Source: Diphasiastrum complanatum
Taxonomy: Eukaryota; Streptophyta; Lycopodiopsida; Lycopodiales; Lycopodiaceae
Direction of reading: 5' to 3'
Length of the DNA stretch: 64,000 bases
NCBI GenBank assembly: GCA_029204225.1
Contig: CM055114.1
Coordinates: forward strand, 16,761,502 to 16,825,501
Position numbers and translations under genes: made by a program. Within the stretch, counting starts at the first letter, position 1; each line of letters starts with the position of its first letter. Positions 36,791-49,514 of the stretch are shown piece by piece. Below the pieces are notes generated by a model. The model did no database searches. It was not told the DNA's origin and was given only the letters and a program-made list of their open reading frames with translations.

Positions 36791-36824
36791 TTGCAACTTC
36801 TACTTGTGCTCATTGGGTTGGGAT

Positions 36825-36880
36825 TATATTTGCAAGAGGCTAGTGCCCTCTTATATTTGCAAGAGGCCAGTGCCCTCGCA
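36825..36880 (+). repeat. Short direct duplication
   Basis: TATATTTGCAAGAGGC followed by (T/C)AGTGCCCTC occurs twice in a row, about 28 bp apart. Confidence 0.8.
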
Positions 36881-37048
36881 CTTATTACTCTACCTGTACA
36901 ATGTACTATGGCAGGGCCCACTTGGTAAGGCTCGGCCAAAAATATGTTTAGTGGTGGGACCCACTAAGTGCCCAACAGAAAAAGTGTGGATAGAGATCGC
37001 TTACGTAAAACCTGAGGCTTTATTCAATGATGAGCCTATCTTGAACTC

Positions 37049-37610
37049 TTAAAGAAGTGTTTGGAAAGGTTGGTGGTGATCAGTACTTGTGTAACTGACT
37101 GTCATTGATGGGCATAGAAACAGTGTCTCATCCATTGTTTCCAAAGTCACTGCCCCTTGCGAGAGAATGTCAGTAATGTGATGAGGGCCTTCACCAGTGA
37201 AGTTCAATTTTTCTTTAATCGCTTTTGTCTTGTACATGAGGACCAAATCTACTTTTTTGAGATCTCTCTTGTGAAGACGACGATTATGCCAAGCCTTGCG
37301 ACGTGCTTTTCCTGTAGCAAGAGCATGGCCTGCTAACAAGCATGTTTTAGTATAGCGCTTCGTGACGAAGGTGGAGCGGTCTTGTATCATCCAATCGTTG
37401 CAATATGGCAATATGAAGAGATGGGACGGGGAACACCATTGGCATTACTACATCTTGGTCATACACCAATTGGAAAGACGTTTGTTTGGTGCTGCATTTG
37501 TGTGCAGTTCTGAAAGCCCATAGAGCAGCATGTAGCTTGTGCTCCCAATCTGATCTGCTTGCTTCCCGACAAACAATTTTTCTTCTTTGAAATATTTGAA
37601 AAGAAGTCAC
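37049..37610 (-). pseudogene. Ty3/gypsy integrase C-terminal fragment
   Basis: The minus strand reads WEHKLHAALWAFRTAHKCST, then TSFQLVYDQDVVMPM and VPSLHIA, followed in a second frame by HNRRLHKRDLKKVDLVLMYK and LNFTGEGPHHITDILSQGAV. These match the end of gypsy integrase and its C-terminal GPY/F-like module (GEGPHHI). There is no chromodomain and no upstream DDE core. It is a truncated element distinct from the 4.7 kb one. Confidence 0.85.
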
Positions 37611-40600
37611 TGTCGAAAAATTGTCGCATTTTTTGGAAGTTGGGAAAAATGCGAACTGTGCAAAAATTCTGCAAACTGTTGTGAGGACATTGTATTTCTG
37701 CAGACTTGTAGAAAATTCTCATTTGTTGAAGTCATTGAAGATGGCCAAGTCTTCAATGATCTTCAAATAACTTGAACATTCGAATGTGAAAAGAATAGGA
37801 TTGGTTACCCTTTACTCTTTGATCCATGGATGAAGATCAGCCGGAAGCCTGATGTAGTCGTCTTTCGAATAGTTTGGCTATCTAAGTTTTGTGATTCTTG
37901 TAGGTATCAAATGAGCAGACATAGAACCAAAGTAGGTTGCATCTGACCCTAGATCAGCAATCAAAATGTGCAAGAAAAATCTTAAAATAGAAATAGTATC
38001 ACCAAGGAGAAAACTATGAACTTAATTTCCAACAAATGCAAATAGGCAGAATGTGGAACCCGTTTGGACCAAATAACTGTCAACACATTCAACTGCCAAA
38101 TATCTACTCAGAGCATAGATGGGATATAGACGTAGATGCCAAGAGGACTCTAATCTAGTTTTCAAATGATATATTACATGCCCCAATCCAACAGTCCGCG
38201 CGGCAGCTGAATTCGCCCGGGACTTAAAATTTTTGTTGCGGGTCACCACTAGATGGGACAACTTTTTGCCACCAACAGTCTTTGATCCTAATACGGCCTT
38301 GGCATCAACCAAACTGGAAGACCAACTTTCAATGGCCCGAGTGTATTATAGAGCGGTGATGTTAGGCCATCCAGGAACCCACAAATTTCAAACATGGATA
38401 GCCCAATTTTGGATCATACGTAGCTTGGCACATGTCGAGTACATGGACAACGTCACCGGTTTCCTAATAAAGCGCCGCCATGAAACCCAAGTCCAATACG
38501 AAGCACCAAGGTGCCAACACTACTTCAGGTCGATGGTCATGTTGTGGGTATTCCATGCACATGAATAAAAAGAGCCGGAAGTAGAAAATAAGTTGCGAGG
38601 GCCGTGGCATCCTGCCAGCGTAAGCCCATAGCCCAATGAGCACTTGTAAAATAATGTATTTTAAATAAAACTAGACTTTGGGCCATGTAATTAAAATAAT
38701 GATAAAAAGGCCAAAATTTAAGTTAAATAAGTTTGCTAAGTTTTTGTTAAGTAGTCAAATTCAAAATGGTGATAGGTGGGGTGTGCTTCTTTGTGCACCA
38801 TGGATTAGAATGTGTTTCTTTTGAAGGGTTAGGATTTCAATCCTACCTTCCTAAAGTAGCCAATGGAAACCAAAGGGCATGCTCCCCAAAGATAAAAAGG
38901 CACCTCTTATAACCCATTTGAGATTCAAATAGAGAGGAGGAAACTCTACCATTTTGGAGATCCAAGCATCCTCATGTGCTAATACTTTCATGTTTTGCTC
39001 CTTGTTCATGCTTTCTACTTATTCTCCATTCTTGCATTGTTCTTGGTTTAATGTTTTTAATGGCTTTTCCAATAGTATGTAGTGTTGAGCACATGGGCTA
39101 ACCTCTCTCACCTCTCTTCTCTCCCTCTCTCTCTCACACACACATTTGGATTGTGTATGTGATTAGTACTAGTTTGGAGCTAGAGTTAGTGTGAGCTAAA
39201 GTTAGTTTTTTGTAAAAATCAACTATTCCTAGTTAGCCTATCCTTGTGTTCTAACCCTTTTGACAGGTGGAGGGCTGCTCACCATCTATTGCTACCACCC
39301 TACACATGTCTAATTCTCCAAATCCAATTGTTCTAGAAGCCTACAACAATGTGGAGACCTTGTTGACCGTGACTAAAGCAGATACCAAATGAGATATTTT
39401 CTTCACCAAGTGTTGTTTCAATCCTAATAAGAGCTTCAAATCAAAGGCTATTGAGGATCAGATCCCTCTATAACAAACCTAGGCTTTGGCCCAATCTGTA
39501 TGCAATCATTAACGCGCAACTCATTGTGGTCTTGATTCGTCCAATTGGTCGTTGCTACCCACTGCCAAAACCGAGAAGCCGAAGACAAGAGGGTCAAACA
39601 AATTGAACAAGATCATTGAGCCATTGATCCAGTATCTGTATCTTTCAATAAAAAAAACAAAAACAAAAACAAAAAAAAAGTTCAAAAAGGACAAAAAGGA
39701 CATTGATGGACTCAATTTAACTTTCATTGTTTTTTGACGTTATTTTTTTTCTCTTTATTATTTTCCATCTACCAATCTACACAAGATTAGTACACATTAG
39801 ATCAATTTTCCATCAATAAATCTAACAAGAATAATCAATAAAGATCAAAACTATGGCTTAATGGTTTCACACTTGTAAAAAACTATCCTTGTATGGCCTG
39901 CCAACAGAGAATGAAGTACACTAAGACTAGAATGCAATAGAATCATAAAATCACAAGACAAATGATGAAAATACTCAAGATATGCATTAAAACCAAGATT
40001 TCACCTGCTTGTTGATTATGGCCAAATGAGGCTCTATATATACACAAGAGGTAGCTCGAGTTGCTCCTAACTCAGCTGATTTGGACGTGTGAGGGTGCCT
40101 AGTCATCAAAGGATCCATCAATCACATCAAACTTAACACATGGTCCATGACTTCCTTGATTTAAGTCACCTCCTTGATTTTGGATAATTTCCCTAACTTA
40201 TAGGAAATTAGATAACTATCTTCTACAAGTATAAAATCGTAGGCTACTGATATTTCCACACGTGTGAGCATTCCTCTACACATGGGAGATCACTCCTAAT
40301 CTCATGGTGTAGCATTTTCTACCAATAAGATGATGCCAAGTAGCATATAGCCAGAAAACTAGATTTTGGCCATTTTAGCCACTAAATGGCATGTACAACC
40401 TATATGATTAATCTAAATGATATGTGCATTTATTTCACACATGGGAACAGGCTCCACATATGTGTAATGATGATAATATGTACATAGATTTGGCCTAAAT
40501 CAAACAAGATTCTGACAATTTCACACTCCTCAAAATCTAGCCTGGTAAATCTTGTCGGAGATGGTGAACTTGTGTGACCATTCTCCGGCATTCCTAGAAG

Positions 40601-41335
40601 GGGTCGACATATTGGCAGCCATTGACACCGAATTGTCGGGCCTCCAACCAAAGGCTAAAGACAGACGGCGAGCAGAACAAATAGTCGGGCAAGTCGAACT
40701 ATCGAGACCATAGCTCATCGAACGTAAAACTTTAAACTGTCATGCTCAGTCGTAATAGTGACGTTATGAGAGAGACATAGTTAGCCAATGATTTAGCATA
40801 CACCTCTCTTGTAATGATCAGTTAATCTATCTTGTAATATCACCTGGTGGGACATAAGTACAGGTTAGAAGTCAGAATAGAACACATGAGAAGTTTGCAA
40901 CAACACCTTTAAGCGTTGTCTGTTTCTCAGATTTGCACGTTGGCGCAAGAGAGGTATTCTCTCTTACGAGAAACTAGCTACTGCTACTTGCACGTCACTG
41001 ATTTGCATTGTGCTATACGCATCGATATTGTACTAGCTACTACTTGTTACACATATGTTTGTCTTCTCTCACGTTGTTCATATATTTAAAGAATGGAGAG
41101 ATTGATTAATCTAATCTACATAAGAGATGATTATGTTGAAATTTGATGCTCAGCCTCAAATCCATTTATTAATGCTACCAATACCACTGATTTTTTATAG
41201 ATTAATCTAAACAGTATTAATCAAAAGAATGCATTATGCTAATTCTAACTGATTCTGGTTGCACACGTCACTTCCCTCTGCCAATTCTGCGTATTCAGCT
41301 ACTTGTACTGTGTGTTCACGCCTTGGTTCCATTTT
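37611..41335. other. Noncoding, mixed repeat debris
   Basis: No gene supported. Contains a TCGCATTTTTTGG/AAAAATGCGAA pair at 37618-37650, a CT-rich run with CACACACA near 39120-39150, an AAAAAC-repeat tail at 39648-39680, and an LTR-like stretch around 40020-40500 with CACACGTGTGAG and a TATATATA element near 40036. The 111-codon plus frame at 38233 and a minus frame opposite it are not recognisable. Confidence 0.5.
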
Positions 41336-41670
41336 GCAAAAAATGCGAAGAATGAGTTGTCGCAAAATTTGAAAAATGTGAAAAAGCCTAAGGTCTTTGA
41401 ACAACACATTTTAATTCATTTTGGACTAAGTGTCGCATTTTTCCGAAAAATGTGAGCTGAAGGTCGGTGGAAAACACGTTCAAAGTCATTTTGGGCTAAG
41501 TGTCGCATTTTTTCAAAAAATGCGAAAAAGTCGAAGGTCATTTTAGACTAAGTGTTGCATTTTTTAAAATGCGAAAAAGCCGAGAAAAATGCTCTAACTC
41601 ATATTTTGGCTTAGCATCGGGTTTTTGGAAAAGTGCGAAAAATGCGAACTATGCAAAACACAGTTCAAAT
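41336..41670. repeat. Cluster of palindromic TCGCATTTTT / AAAAATGCGA units
   Basis: GTCGCATTTTTCCGAAAAATGTG (41432), GTCGCATTTTTTCAAAAAATGCG (41502) and GTTGCATTTTTTAAAATGCG (41551) are near-perfect hairpins followed by AAAAAGCCGAAGGTC-like sequence, with spacing of 50-70 bp and poorer units on either side. Similar units recur at 37618-37650 and 46025-46240, that is, on both sides of the coiled-coil gene block. Confidence 0.75.
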
Positions 41671-44615
41671 ATGCAGACTGTGCGAAACTTAGTTCAAAAA
41701 TGCAACAGTCCGAAAAATTCAAGGAAAAATACAAAAGCTTTGACATCTTTAGGTCAAATAGCATTCTTCCAACTTTGAGACTTAATCGCTTCTTCAAAAC
41801 AAGTTGGTTCTTCAAGCATAGTTGTGGTGGCCTAGTCGTTATAGATTTCCACAAAATCGATAAATTACGTAGTATAAAAGGTTTGATCGTTCCCCAAGAG
41901 AGAGAGAATAATCTCATCTTTTGCATGATAGTTGTATGTATGATGGTAAACGGACTAGAATGTATAAAATTCACAATGAATACTACAATGACATAACTGG
42001 TTATCCAAAGATATTTGGGTAAATTGGCATCTAGGAACACCAATGGTGAAACGATTTGGTCAAGGTCTACAGTTGAAAAAATTACTTTATCTTTCAGGCT
42101 CTTCAGACATCAGGTGAACAGTCAGATCAGATAGGAACTAGCAAATAGATTCATCAAGCAGAATCACATTGGCTAAAGATTCTTCTTAATCAAACACAGA
42201 GTATTAGTTCTTATCGCAGGAAGCAAACAAAACAGAGCATCAAACAATCTCATTATCTGAACACATAGCTCATTCAGAATTGAAGGAAGTTCTGCTAAAA
42301 GTTATGCTTAACAGCTTCGGCTAATTCCCTGCACACATTAGTCAGAATTGTTACTTGCTGGTGTCGCTTGAAAATTGTGTTAGAGTAACTGAAATTCAGT
42401 AAAACGTGAGAAATGTGTGTGACGCAAACATAGCAGTATCACAATCAATAACAGATCATACAGAGTGTATTCGCTCAAATGATAAGAAGTAATTCTGTAA
42501 AAGACAGTAGAGGGGAAGAATGCTCAAGCTATAGGAATTTGCTCTTCACTCTCTGTTGATACTAAGCTTTGCGTAGAAATGCGAAGGTACAATGGCACAT
42601 AGTATTGTCCTTATAGGAACGTTCTCCGGCCTCAACGTCGTTTATGAACCGTCAAAATGTCGGTTCTGAACTACTACTGCATCAATTATAGAACATCGCA
42701 ACTTCTACTCTAAATATGAATTTACAAAGTGCAAATAGGCCTTTACATGAATTTAAGCACTATAGCACATTTACATATATAGAAATTGAAAAAATTTTAC
42801 AATGTATAACAAAAACTTGGACAATGTGGGATCATGAGACTCCACATATCCCCTTCCTCAGCTGTGCAGGGCTCGCAAAAAGCTGATTTACATCCTTCTC
42901 TGACGCTTTCTGCTGGCTGGCTTGCTGTGAAAAATGGCCTTGGCTCAGGCTTCGTTCTCTTCATTTACTTGCTCCAATGTCACTCCTTTTGTAGCCAGGA
43001 AATAATTGTTCTTCTGATTATAGTCTTCTTGAAATGACAAATTCGGATAACCCCCCATTCCTTGATTGCCCATTCGTGCGAGAGGGTTATCAATCAATGT
43101 ATTATTAACAAGATGCATGTACCAACTATCCTCAGTCAGGATTTCAGACATCTAGGCAGAAGGGACAGTTAGTGAAAGGGCAGCATATGTATATTCGAAA
43201 AATTTTTGTTTAATGTACAATTGTTGAACAGACAGAAGGGCATACGAAATAAGAGAAGCAATATTTACATGGTTGTAAGTGTAATATGGTCTGGTTATTG
43301 GATTAGTAGAGCGGAGTATATTATTTGTTTTTACTTCCTCCAAACAACGAGAATAGTTAGTTTCCCAATCTATGTAGATTTCCCATAGATCAGGGAATAG
43401 CAATTGATGAGAAACTCGAGAAGAAACTGATTTAGAGTTAGAAACAATTTTCTTCACATCAAAAATGTTGATTGATTCTAACTTATTCAAATACTCATCC
43501 AGAGCTGGAAAAATATTATTTTCAAATGTTTTTAGGTATTCTAAGATGTATATATACAAGGATCCTGCGACCACATGGATATAGTTAGTTTGCACATTGA
43601 ACTTATTCTGAACAATGGCAAGAGCAAGGATTCTTTTTTTATGCACAGTTACTTTAGCCCAAAGAGTATTTATGTTAGAAAAAGTCCAAGGGTTTTCCCA
43701 TTATTCTTTTGTGTAGCCAAAAAGTTTAGGTAAGAAAAGGTAATCCAACCTCCAAAAGGGTGGAAGAAAGAATGTTAGTTCTTGATGAACTGTTGAAATT
43801 TTGACCTTCGTAGTGAATACACTATCTTGTTCTTCTTTACAACTGCTCCATTGTGTGATGCTTGAGCTTGATATGGAATAATGCTTAAGGTCTCAGATTG
43901 GTCTTCAGAAGTTTCTACCTTCGCAGCCTCCCTGGAACCGGTCTGTGTCTCCTGATCCTTCTAGACTTGCTTGCAAATGGTATCTGTTTGGATGGCCTTT
44001 TCTGAAATAACCTTAGCTGGCTTATCCGTCTGCATCTCCTGATCCTTCTGGACTTGCCTGCAGATGGTATCCGTTCGGATGGCCTTTTTTGACATAACCT
44101 TAGATGGTTCATCCGTCTACGTCTCCTGATCCTGGCATTGTGCTGGTTCTTCCTCGTCACAAATCTGCATTTGGCCGGATTGAAATTTGGCCTCTTCCAA
44201 CTCTTCTTTCAATTTTCATTAGCAATCATCTACGGTTGTAGATATTGCAGCTAAAAGGTTTGGATCATCCTCTCCTGAATTTCCTTCCATGCTATTGGGT
44301 CAACTCTGTACTCGCCATGAGATACGCAGGCACCTAATGTGACTTCGACGCTGATTCGCCATAATATCGCCTCTTCGGCTTGTCTCTTGTATATTTGATT
44401 GGCTCTTTTTAACATTTCTGCAGAATTTTGCAGCTAGGCAATTGAAACCTGAGCATTGTTGAGTTCGTCACTGAGCTCCGCATTACTACTCAAGAGAGTA
44501 GTTTGAATACGTCTCTCCTCCTGCAAAGAAGCCTGCAGGGTCTGAATTTGTTGTTTAAGCAATATGTTTTCACTTTCGAAGGAATTGGACTGCTCTTGCA
44601 TTTCTTCCAATACTT
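41671..44615 (-). repeat. 2.95-kb direct duplication, copy C
   Basis: Nearly identical to 60593-63554 in the same orientation, from GCAGACTGTGCGAAAC to CTTCCAATACTTC. Unlike the second copy, it continues at both ends: the TCGCATTTTT units on the left and the rest of the coiled-coil gene on the right. So this is the more complete copy. Confidence 0.93.
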
Positions 44616-45900
44616 CAAGTGTAGCATCTTGTCTTCATCTTGCTTCTTCAAGCGCTATGTCCTTCCTGCTTATCTCTGCTTTGGTCGCTTCAAGCTCTTC
44701 ATTTTTATAGGACAGCTCAGCCTTTATTTCGTTCAGCTCTGTATCCCTCTAAATTAGGTCTGCTTGGACTCTTTCATACTTCGAACCAAACTTCACGGAT
44801 ACCTTCTCCAAGCTGGCAAGATGCTGGATAGATGCCTGTGTATCCGGCAGTAATGTACCAGAAATCTTTTGATATAATTCGACATCGAGGATTGGTGCCT
44901 CGACGTCATTTTCACTGCCCTGCTGGTCATCATGAAGCTGGTTTTCTTGTTGTGGTACTGGCTCTTGTGGTATATCCACCTGATTTTTCTCTTGGTTAGC
45001 AATATCCTCTGCTTCCTCTTCTGCATCCCTATTTTCTTCTGTAGTGGACAATGGCGTATATTGGGATGATGACAAAGTCATTCTCACCGATCTTCCTTGA
45101 CTTGATGATGATGATGTGGTTGCTCCGGTGGTTGCTTTTGATATCTGCATCTGGGATTCGGCCTCTATTGATGGGGCTAGCTCTAGCAGCACTGGTGCAA
45201 TCATGATGTCTTCCTGCACTATTAGCACACCATCATGCATACATAAAATACCCATCTGCAGACCCAGCTTGAAAAACTGATTAACTTTTACTAATTTACA
45301 GAATTGCTTGAAAGCAATCTGTCCGAAGGCAATAGGCTCTCCATTTAAGGCTATGTACTCTTGCTCTGGTAAAAAGATAGAAGCAAGAGCAAATCGAACG
45401 AAGCTTTTGAGATTGGGATCTCTGATGTAAGAGAGTTTATATCCCCGTTTCTCAAGATAAGCTTCTTCTTGGAAAACTCCGCTCTCTGCGATGAAATTTG
45501 GTTTAGTAACTAGCATACTGCCGTCCATAGGCAATCCTAAGACATGACAGTAAAATCCTTCTATAATAACAATCTCTTGATTGCGGATAGTAGTGGAAAT
45601 ATGTCCTTCTTCTGTTTCACTCAAATTGTGGATCAGCTCATTTTGGGTTAGATTGAAGAAATTTGCGCTTGTACAGCTAGTGGTTGTAATACTGGTAACA
45701 CTGGTTTGAATACAATCGCCATGGTGCTTGCAGTTGTAAACAAACGATGGCGGAAAAGAGCTTGATCGCAACAATTCATAAATCGGAGAGCAAGAGTAAT
45801 GGAAAGTGGTAGCGACAACAGCTGATGTGTTTGAGGTTTTAGGCATATTGATGATATTTCGACGAATTAGACTAATACTAAATGGAAGCATGTCCTTCAT
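42940..45900 (-). pseudogene. Unfamiliar large coiled-coil gene, copy C
   Basis: Starts at ATG 45900 (MKDMLPFSISLIRRNII) with 383 open codons ending at TAG 44749. In the same direction coding character continues as a long coiled coil (ELSYKNEELEATKAEISRKD and MQEQSNSFESENILLKQQIQ), an 87-bp tandem repeat encoding KPAKVISEKAI..DTICRQVQ units (about 43950-44130), then a helical 164-residue frame (43152-43646; FNVQTNYIHVVAGSLYIYIL) and an end at 42945. Several stops break it. I recognise no family. It could be a retroelement Gag-like or other element-encoded structural protein. An acidic, Gln-rich region (DIPQEPVPQQENQ) sits near the end of the first part. Confidence 0.6.
43950..44136 (-). repeat. 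87-bp coding tandem repeat
   Basis: CTCCTGATCCTTCT-type units begin about 43950, 44037 and 44124 on the plus strand; the period is 29 codons, so the repeat keeps frame. The same array is present at about 62890-63066 in the other copy. Confidence 0.8.
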
Positions 45901-46722
45901 TTTGAAGGTACATACTCAATAATGAAGTGTCTAGTCCTAAAAACAAAAATAAATAACTAAATAAATAAAATACACGAATGCTTCGCTTGGTAAGTCGAAG
46001 CGAAGATTATCATTTTCTTTGTTAAAAATGCAAAAAATACGAAGATGTCGGAAGGTAGAAAATCCTGAAAAATGCGAAGGTAAGTGTCGCAATTTTCGTA
46101 TTTCTAAAAAATGGAGAATTCACTTAATACACCATATTCCAATATGGTGTCAGGTTTTTTGCAAAAATAATATAGAAATGTAGCGAAGGTGTCGGGTTTT
46201 TCGCAAAATAAAAAACAATGAAGTGATGGTTTCGACATTTTTGCATACTTCGGTGAAAATGATTTTGGTTTCCAAGCAGAAGCGTTTTCTCAGATTACAA
46301 TGAGTATTCCCCAGCTTGTCAGAGAAACTTAGAGCCCGACGAGGGCCTTTGAAAAAAATGTTTTTTTTTTTTTCTTATTTTCGTTACCATGTGGACCAAT
46401 TGAAACCTTAGCTTCGAGGTTCTACGTAACGTAGAATTTTCCAAATATAAATAGAACAAAAACTTTTTAAATATATTGTTGTTTCGTCGGGCAGCATGTG
46501 GAAATGCTATTGGTTGATGAGGCCTGCCCTTCTAGCTCATCACTGCCCTAAGAGACCCAAAAATATTGAAAATGAATATGACAGATGGTTGAGATGAGAA
46601 AATTGATGTACCATTAATGTGTATGCATTGTTAAACCATGGTTAACAGGGATCACCAGAGCTAATTTCTGGAGGCAAATAGATCAGTGTTTCAAATTTTC
46701 GCCAACACTTTTTCTCAGATTC
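45901..46722. other. Noncoding 5' region of coiled-coil gene
   Basis: Contains a perfect inverted CTTCGCTT..AAGCGAAG pair at about 45977-46003, and more TCGCATTTTT/GTCGGGTTTTTCGCA-like units at 46025-46240. Promoter not identified. Confidence 0.5.
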
Positions 46723-48163
46723 ATGGCTTTTGTCTATGCAAATTTTCAGATTCATATTTTATTGTTTCAGATTTTTGCATGCAAATTACGAATGGCGCCA
46801 TCAAGGAAGCCGTGCTTCTCAATTGACTTTGTGCTTCTATTCAACGAGACAGATGATAATGGATTATGGGTGCCAAGAAAATATTCAAAAAACTCTTGGG
46901 TTTTGATGCATCCATCATCAAGAGGAGCATTTCAAAAAAGGAAAATGTCAAAACTATCATTTCGATCTTATTGGAAGGCCAAAATTTTGGATTTCAAAAC
47001 ATCATCAGGTGGAAAATCTATTTCTGAAAATCTAGTCCAACATGTATATATGCATTCAGAGATAAATGTGCAAGGATTCAACCGTCAGGATCACAAAAAA
47101 AAACAACTATGAGTATTGATATTTTTGATACTTTGATTTTTGTCATTCATAAATATCTAATAGTAAACTTGCCAATCTGATCATTTTTCTCTTGCAAATT
47201 TATATCCATCCAACGTAAATGAATGGGAGCCGAGTGAATCTTTGGCGGGTGTGTTAGATGTTATTCACACTGATATTGGACAGCTGCAATATCAAGGTAG
47301 AACTACAAAAGACCTAGATGATGGTGGAATTTTTTTTTATGAATCAATGTGCATTTCTGATACAAAAGAAAATTTTGGACAAATAGTACCAATTCCACTA
47401 CCTAGCTTTGAAAGTGATGAATGGATGGATTGCACCAGATGCTACAGTTTCATGATCATTTCATTGCAAGATATATAATGATGTAAAAAATTCATTAAAA
47501 ATGAGCACGGGATAAAAAAACAGTCAGATTGAGTTGGTTTATTTCCTTGAATATATTTGTGGATTTCTTTTCAAGTGTCAATGTACACAAAACCCCAACG
47601 ATGTTTGTATGCAAAAATTTATCAGATAGTTTATTATCTGAACTTATGGATGAAGGTTGGGACAAAAGATCAGCTGGAGAAATAGAATGCAGAATTAAAA
47701 TGTCTTCCATGTGCTTCCGTTATCAAATTGAAAAACAAGTGTTGAGCTTATGCTTCCATTATCAAAGATGGAGAAAAAATAAAGTTAAATGGGTGCCACT
47801 CGATCAAGACTTGGAAGCCAGTGGACATTCAAAATGAAAAAATATTGAAATTATATACAATGATGTCGTTTTGACATGTGTTGAGGTGGAAGAAGATCGG
47901 AGTCTAAACTACATTTGGCGGGAACTATTGCTTCTACAAGATGATGTACTTTCAAATTTCAGATTCATTTTCAATGGTAAACTCGTAAGTAATTGTAAAC
48001 ACTTGATCTTTTATGAATAGTTTCAATCAAAAATTTCTAATACAAAGTTTGTACTAATTCTAACTAACTTTGTATTAATTTTATGCAGGTACGTGCAAGA
48101 CATGAGCTCGAGATCAAATGCAGTGATATTGGCGAAACAATCCAACTTATGAGAGAACATTGA
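46723..48163 (+). pseudogene. Unrecognised spliced gene (mobile-region gene 1)
   Basis: Plus-strand coding pieces read KPCFSIDFVLLFNETDDNGL and RKMSKLSFRSYWKAKILDFK, then after an intron-like gap NEWEPSESLAGVLDVIHTDI and IVPIPLPSFESDEWMDC, then ELMDEGWDKRSAGEIECRIK, VLTCVEVEEDRSLNYIWREL and FRFIFNGK, and after another intron VRARHELEIKCSDIGETIQL ending at TGA 48161. Codon periodicity and splice-like TTATGCAG support a gene of roughly 350-400 residues with some stops. I cannot name it. It heads toward the transposase-like gene and the motif clusters. Confidence 0.5.
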
Positions 48164-48324
48164 GATTCACTATCAGCAAATATATGCCAATATCTTTTTA
48201 TCATTATAGAAAAATTGCATTCCATTATTAGACTATAGACACAAGCTGATTGTAAGAATCTATTGTGATATCAATAAAAAAAAACCCATAAACGGGCTGT
48301 TTACAAGTAAAATGATTGTTGCTC

Positions 48325-48600
48325 TCATTACATCTCGTTGGCTAATATGCGTCTGGATCTGATACTGCATCGTCCGATATCACATTCGAGCACATCTTGC
48401 AAATCTTTTCTTTTCTGCTCGTTTTCCTTGTGCTCGGATCTGATACTCCAACTTCAAATATCTCTCTCGAGCGGACGTTGATTTGACGTGCTTGTCGGAC
48501 CTAGGGTTTGCGCCTGAGAGCGATATTTGGAACTTCAGTTCTGTTATTTTTGTTTAAAATGTCTAATTTTAAATCCAGTTTGCTTTCTATTTTTAATGAA
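48325..48600 (+). repeat. Promoter-type direct repeat, copy 1
   Basis: Segment from GCTCTCATTACATCTCGTTGG to TTGCTTTCTATTTTTAATGAA, about 85 percent similar by eye to 48945-49215 at 620 bp spacing. Each copy contains CCGATATCACATTC, a CTCGGATC(T/C)(G/A)ATACTCCA element and TTTGCGCCTGAGAGCGATATTTGG. Could be a pair of LTRs or duplicated subterminal DNA. Confidence 0.8.
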
Positions 48601-48866
48601 ATTTCACAAATTTTTGCACGTGTGAAAAGATGGCCTACACACGTGTCATCAGATGACTAGACCATGTGGAAATTCCGTACTGATAATGACGACCCAATTA
48701 TGGGGACACATGGACTGAGACACGTGCGCGAATCCCTTATCGACGCATGTCATTCTCGCACATGACAGATGTCAGATCAATCATTCAAGGTATGGCACAT
48801 TTATTTTGGCCAATCACATGTTGACACGTGTTCCTTTGCCACTCTTCCACATGTGCAAAATTTTTT

Positions 48867-48878
48867 ATATAAATAGGT
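48867..48878 (+). promoter_or_regulatory. TATA box
   Basis: TATATAAATAGG is a strong plant TATA box, about 70 bp upstream of the second direct repeat. The surrounding DNA is rich in CACGTG-type motifs (48618, 48640, 48720, 48827). What it drives is unclear; the following frame to 49506 is a candidate. Confidence 0.6.
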
Positions 48879-48944
48879 CTTTTCCGGCTTGGATTTTCAC
48901 GCAAATTTACAATTGCTTTGCCGGATAACGATTTCAAGTGCGCC

Positions 48945-49215
48945 GCTTCCTCTCATTACGTCTCGTTGACTATTATGGGCCTGGATCCGATACTGCATCC
49001 TCCGATATCACATTCAAGCGCGTTTCGTATCCCTTTTCTTTCCTGCTCGTTGTTCTTGCACTCGGATCCAATACTCCAGCTTCCAATATCTCTCTCGAGC
49101 GCACATTGCCTTGACATGCTTGTCTGACCTGAGTTTGCGCCTGAGAGCGATATTTGGAACTTCAATTATATTATTTTTTTTTAAAATGTTTAATTTTGAA
49201 TCCAGTTTGCTTTAT
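48945..49215 (+). repeat. Promoter-type direct repeat, copy 2
   Basis: Second copy of the 48325-48600 segment, downstream of the TATA box. Confidence 0.8.
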
Positions 49216-49506
49216 TTTTTTAATGAATTTGGTATTACTGATAGGTTGGACTATTTCAAATCTCTTTTTTCTCCTTTTCTTTTTATTCTACTTTCTATAA
49301 CTAAGGGCCCTGGTGTGGAGGCATTTTCTGGGATATATCCCAGATTTAAGTCCCTGCCTAGTACTCCATTATTCAGGTCTCTGAATAAAGACATGATTCA
49401 TTATCAGGACCTGGTGGCACTCGACAAGCATATCTACAAAGCTAAGCTTGACAGAATGTTTACCAAGTTACATAATGATTTCAAGTCTTACAATCTAGCA
49501 TATTGA
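49111..49506 (+). pseudogene. Unrecognised open frame
   Basis: 131 codons with a hydrophobic first half and a second half KDMIHYQDLVALDKHIYKAK then MFTKLHNDFKSYNLAY, which looks like real coding sequence (amphipathic, charged). No ATG-based start is convincing, the first part overlaps the direct repeat, and no family is recognised. Confidence 0.35.
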
Positions 49507-49514
49507 ACTTTTTT

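Noticed and set aside
38233-38568. Open frame of 111 codons on the plus strand
   Set aside because: No recognisable motif, no flanking signals, and a comparable frame lies opposite it.
45977-46003. CTTCGCTT..AAGCGAAG hairpin as a terminator or riboswitch
   Set aside because: No supporting context in a plant nuclear locus; more likely part of the repeat set around the coiled-coil gene.
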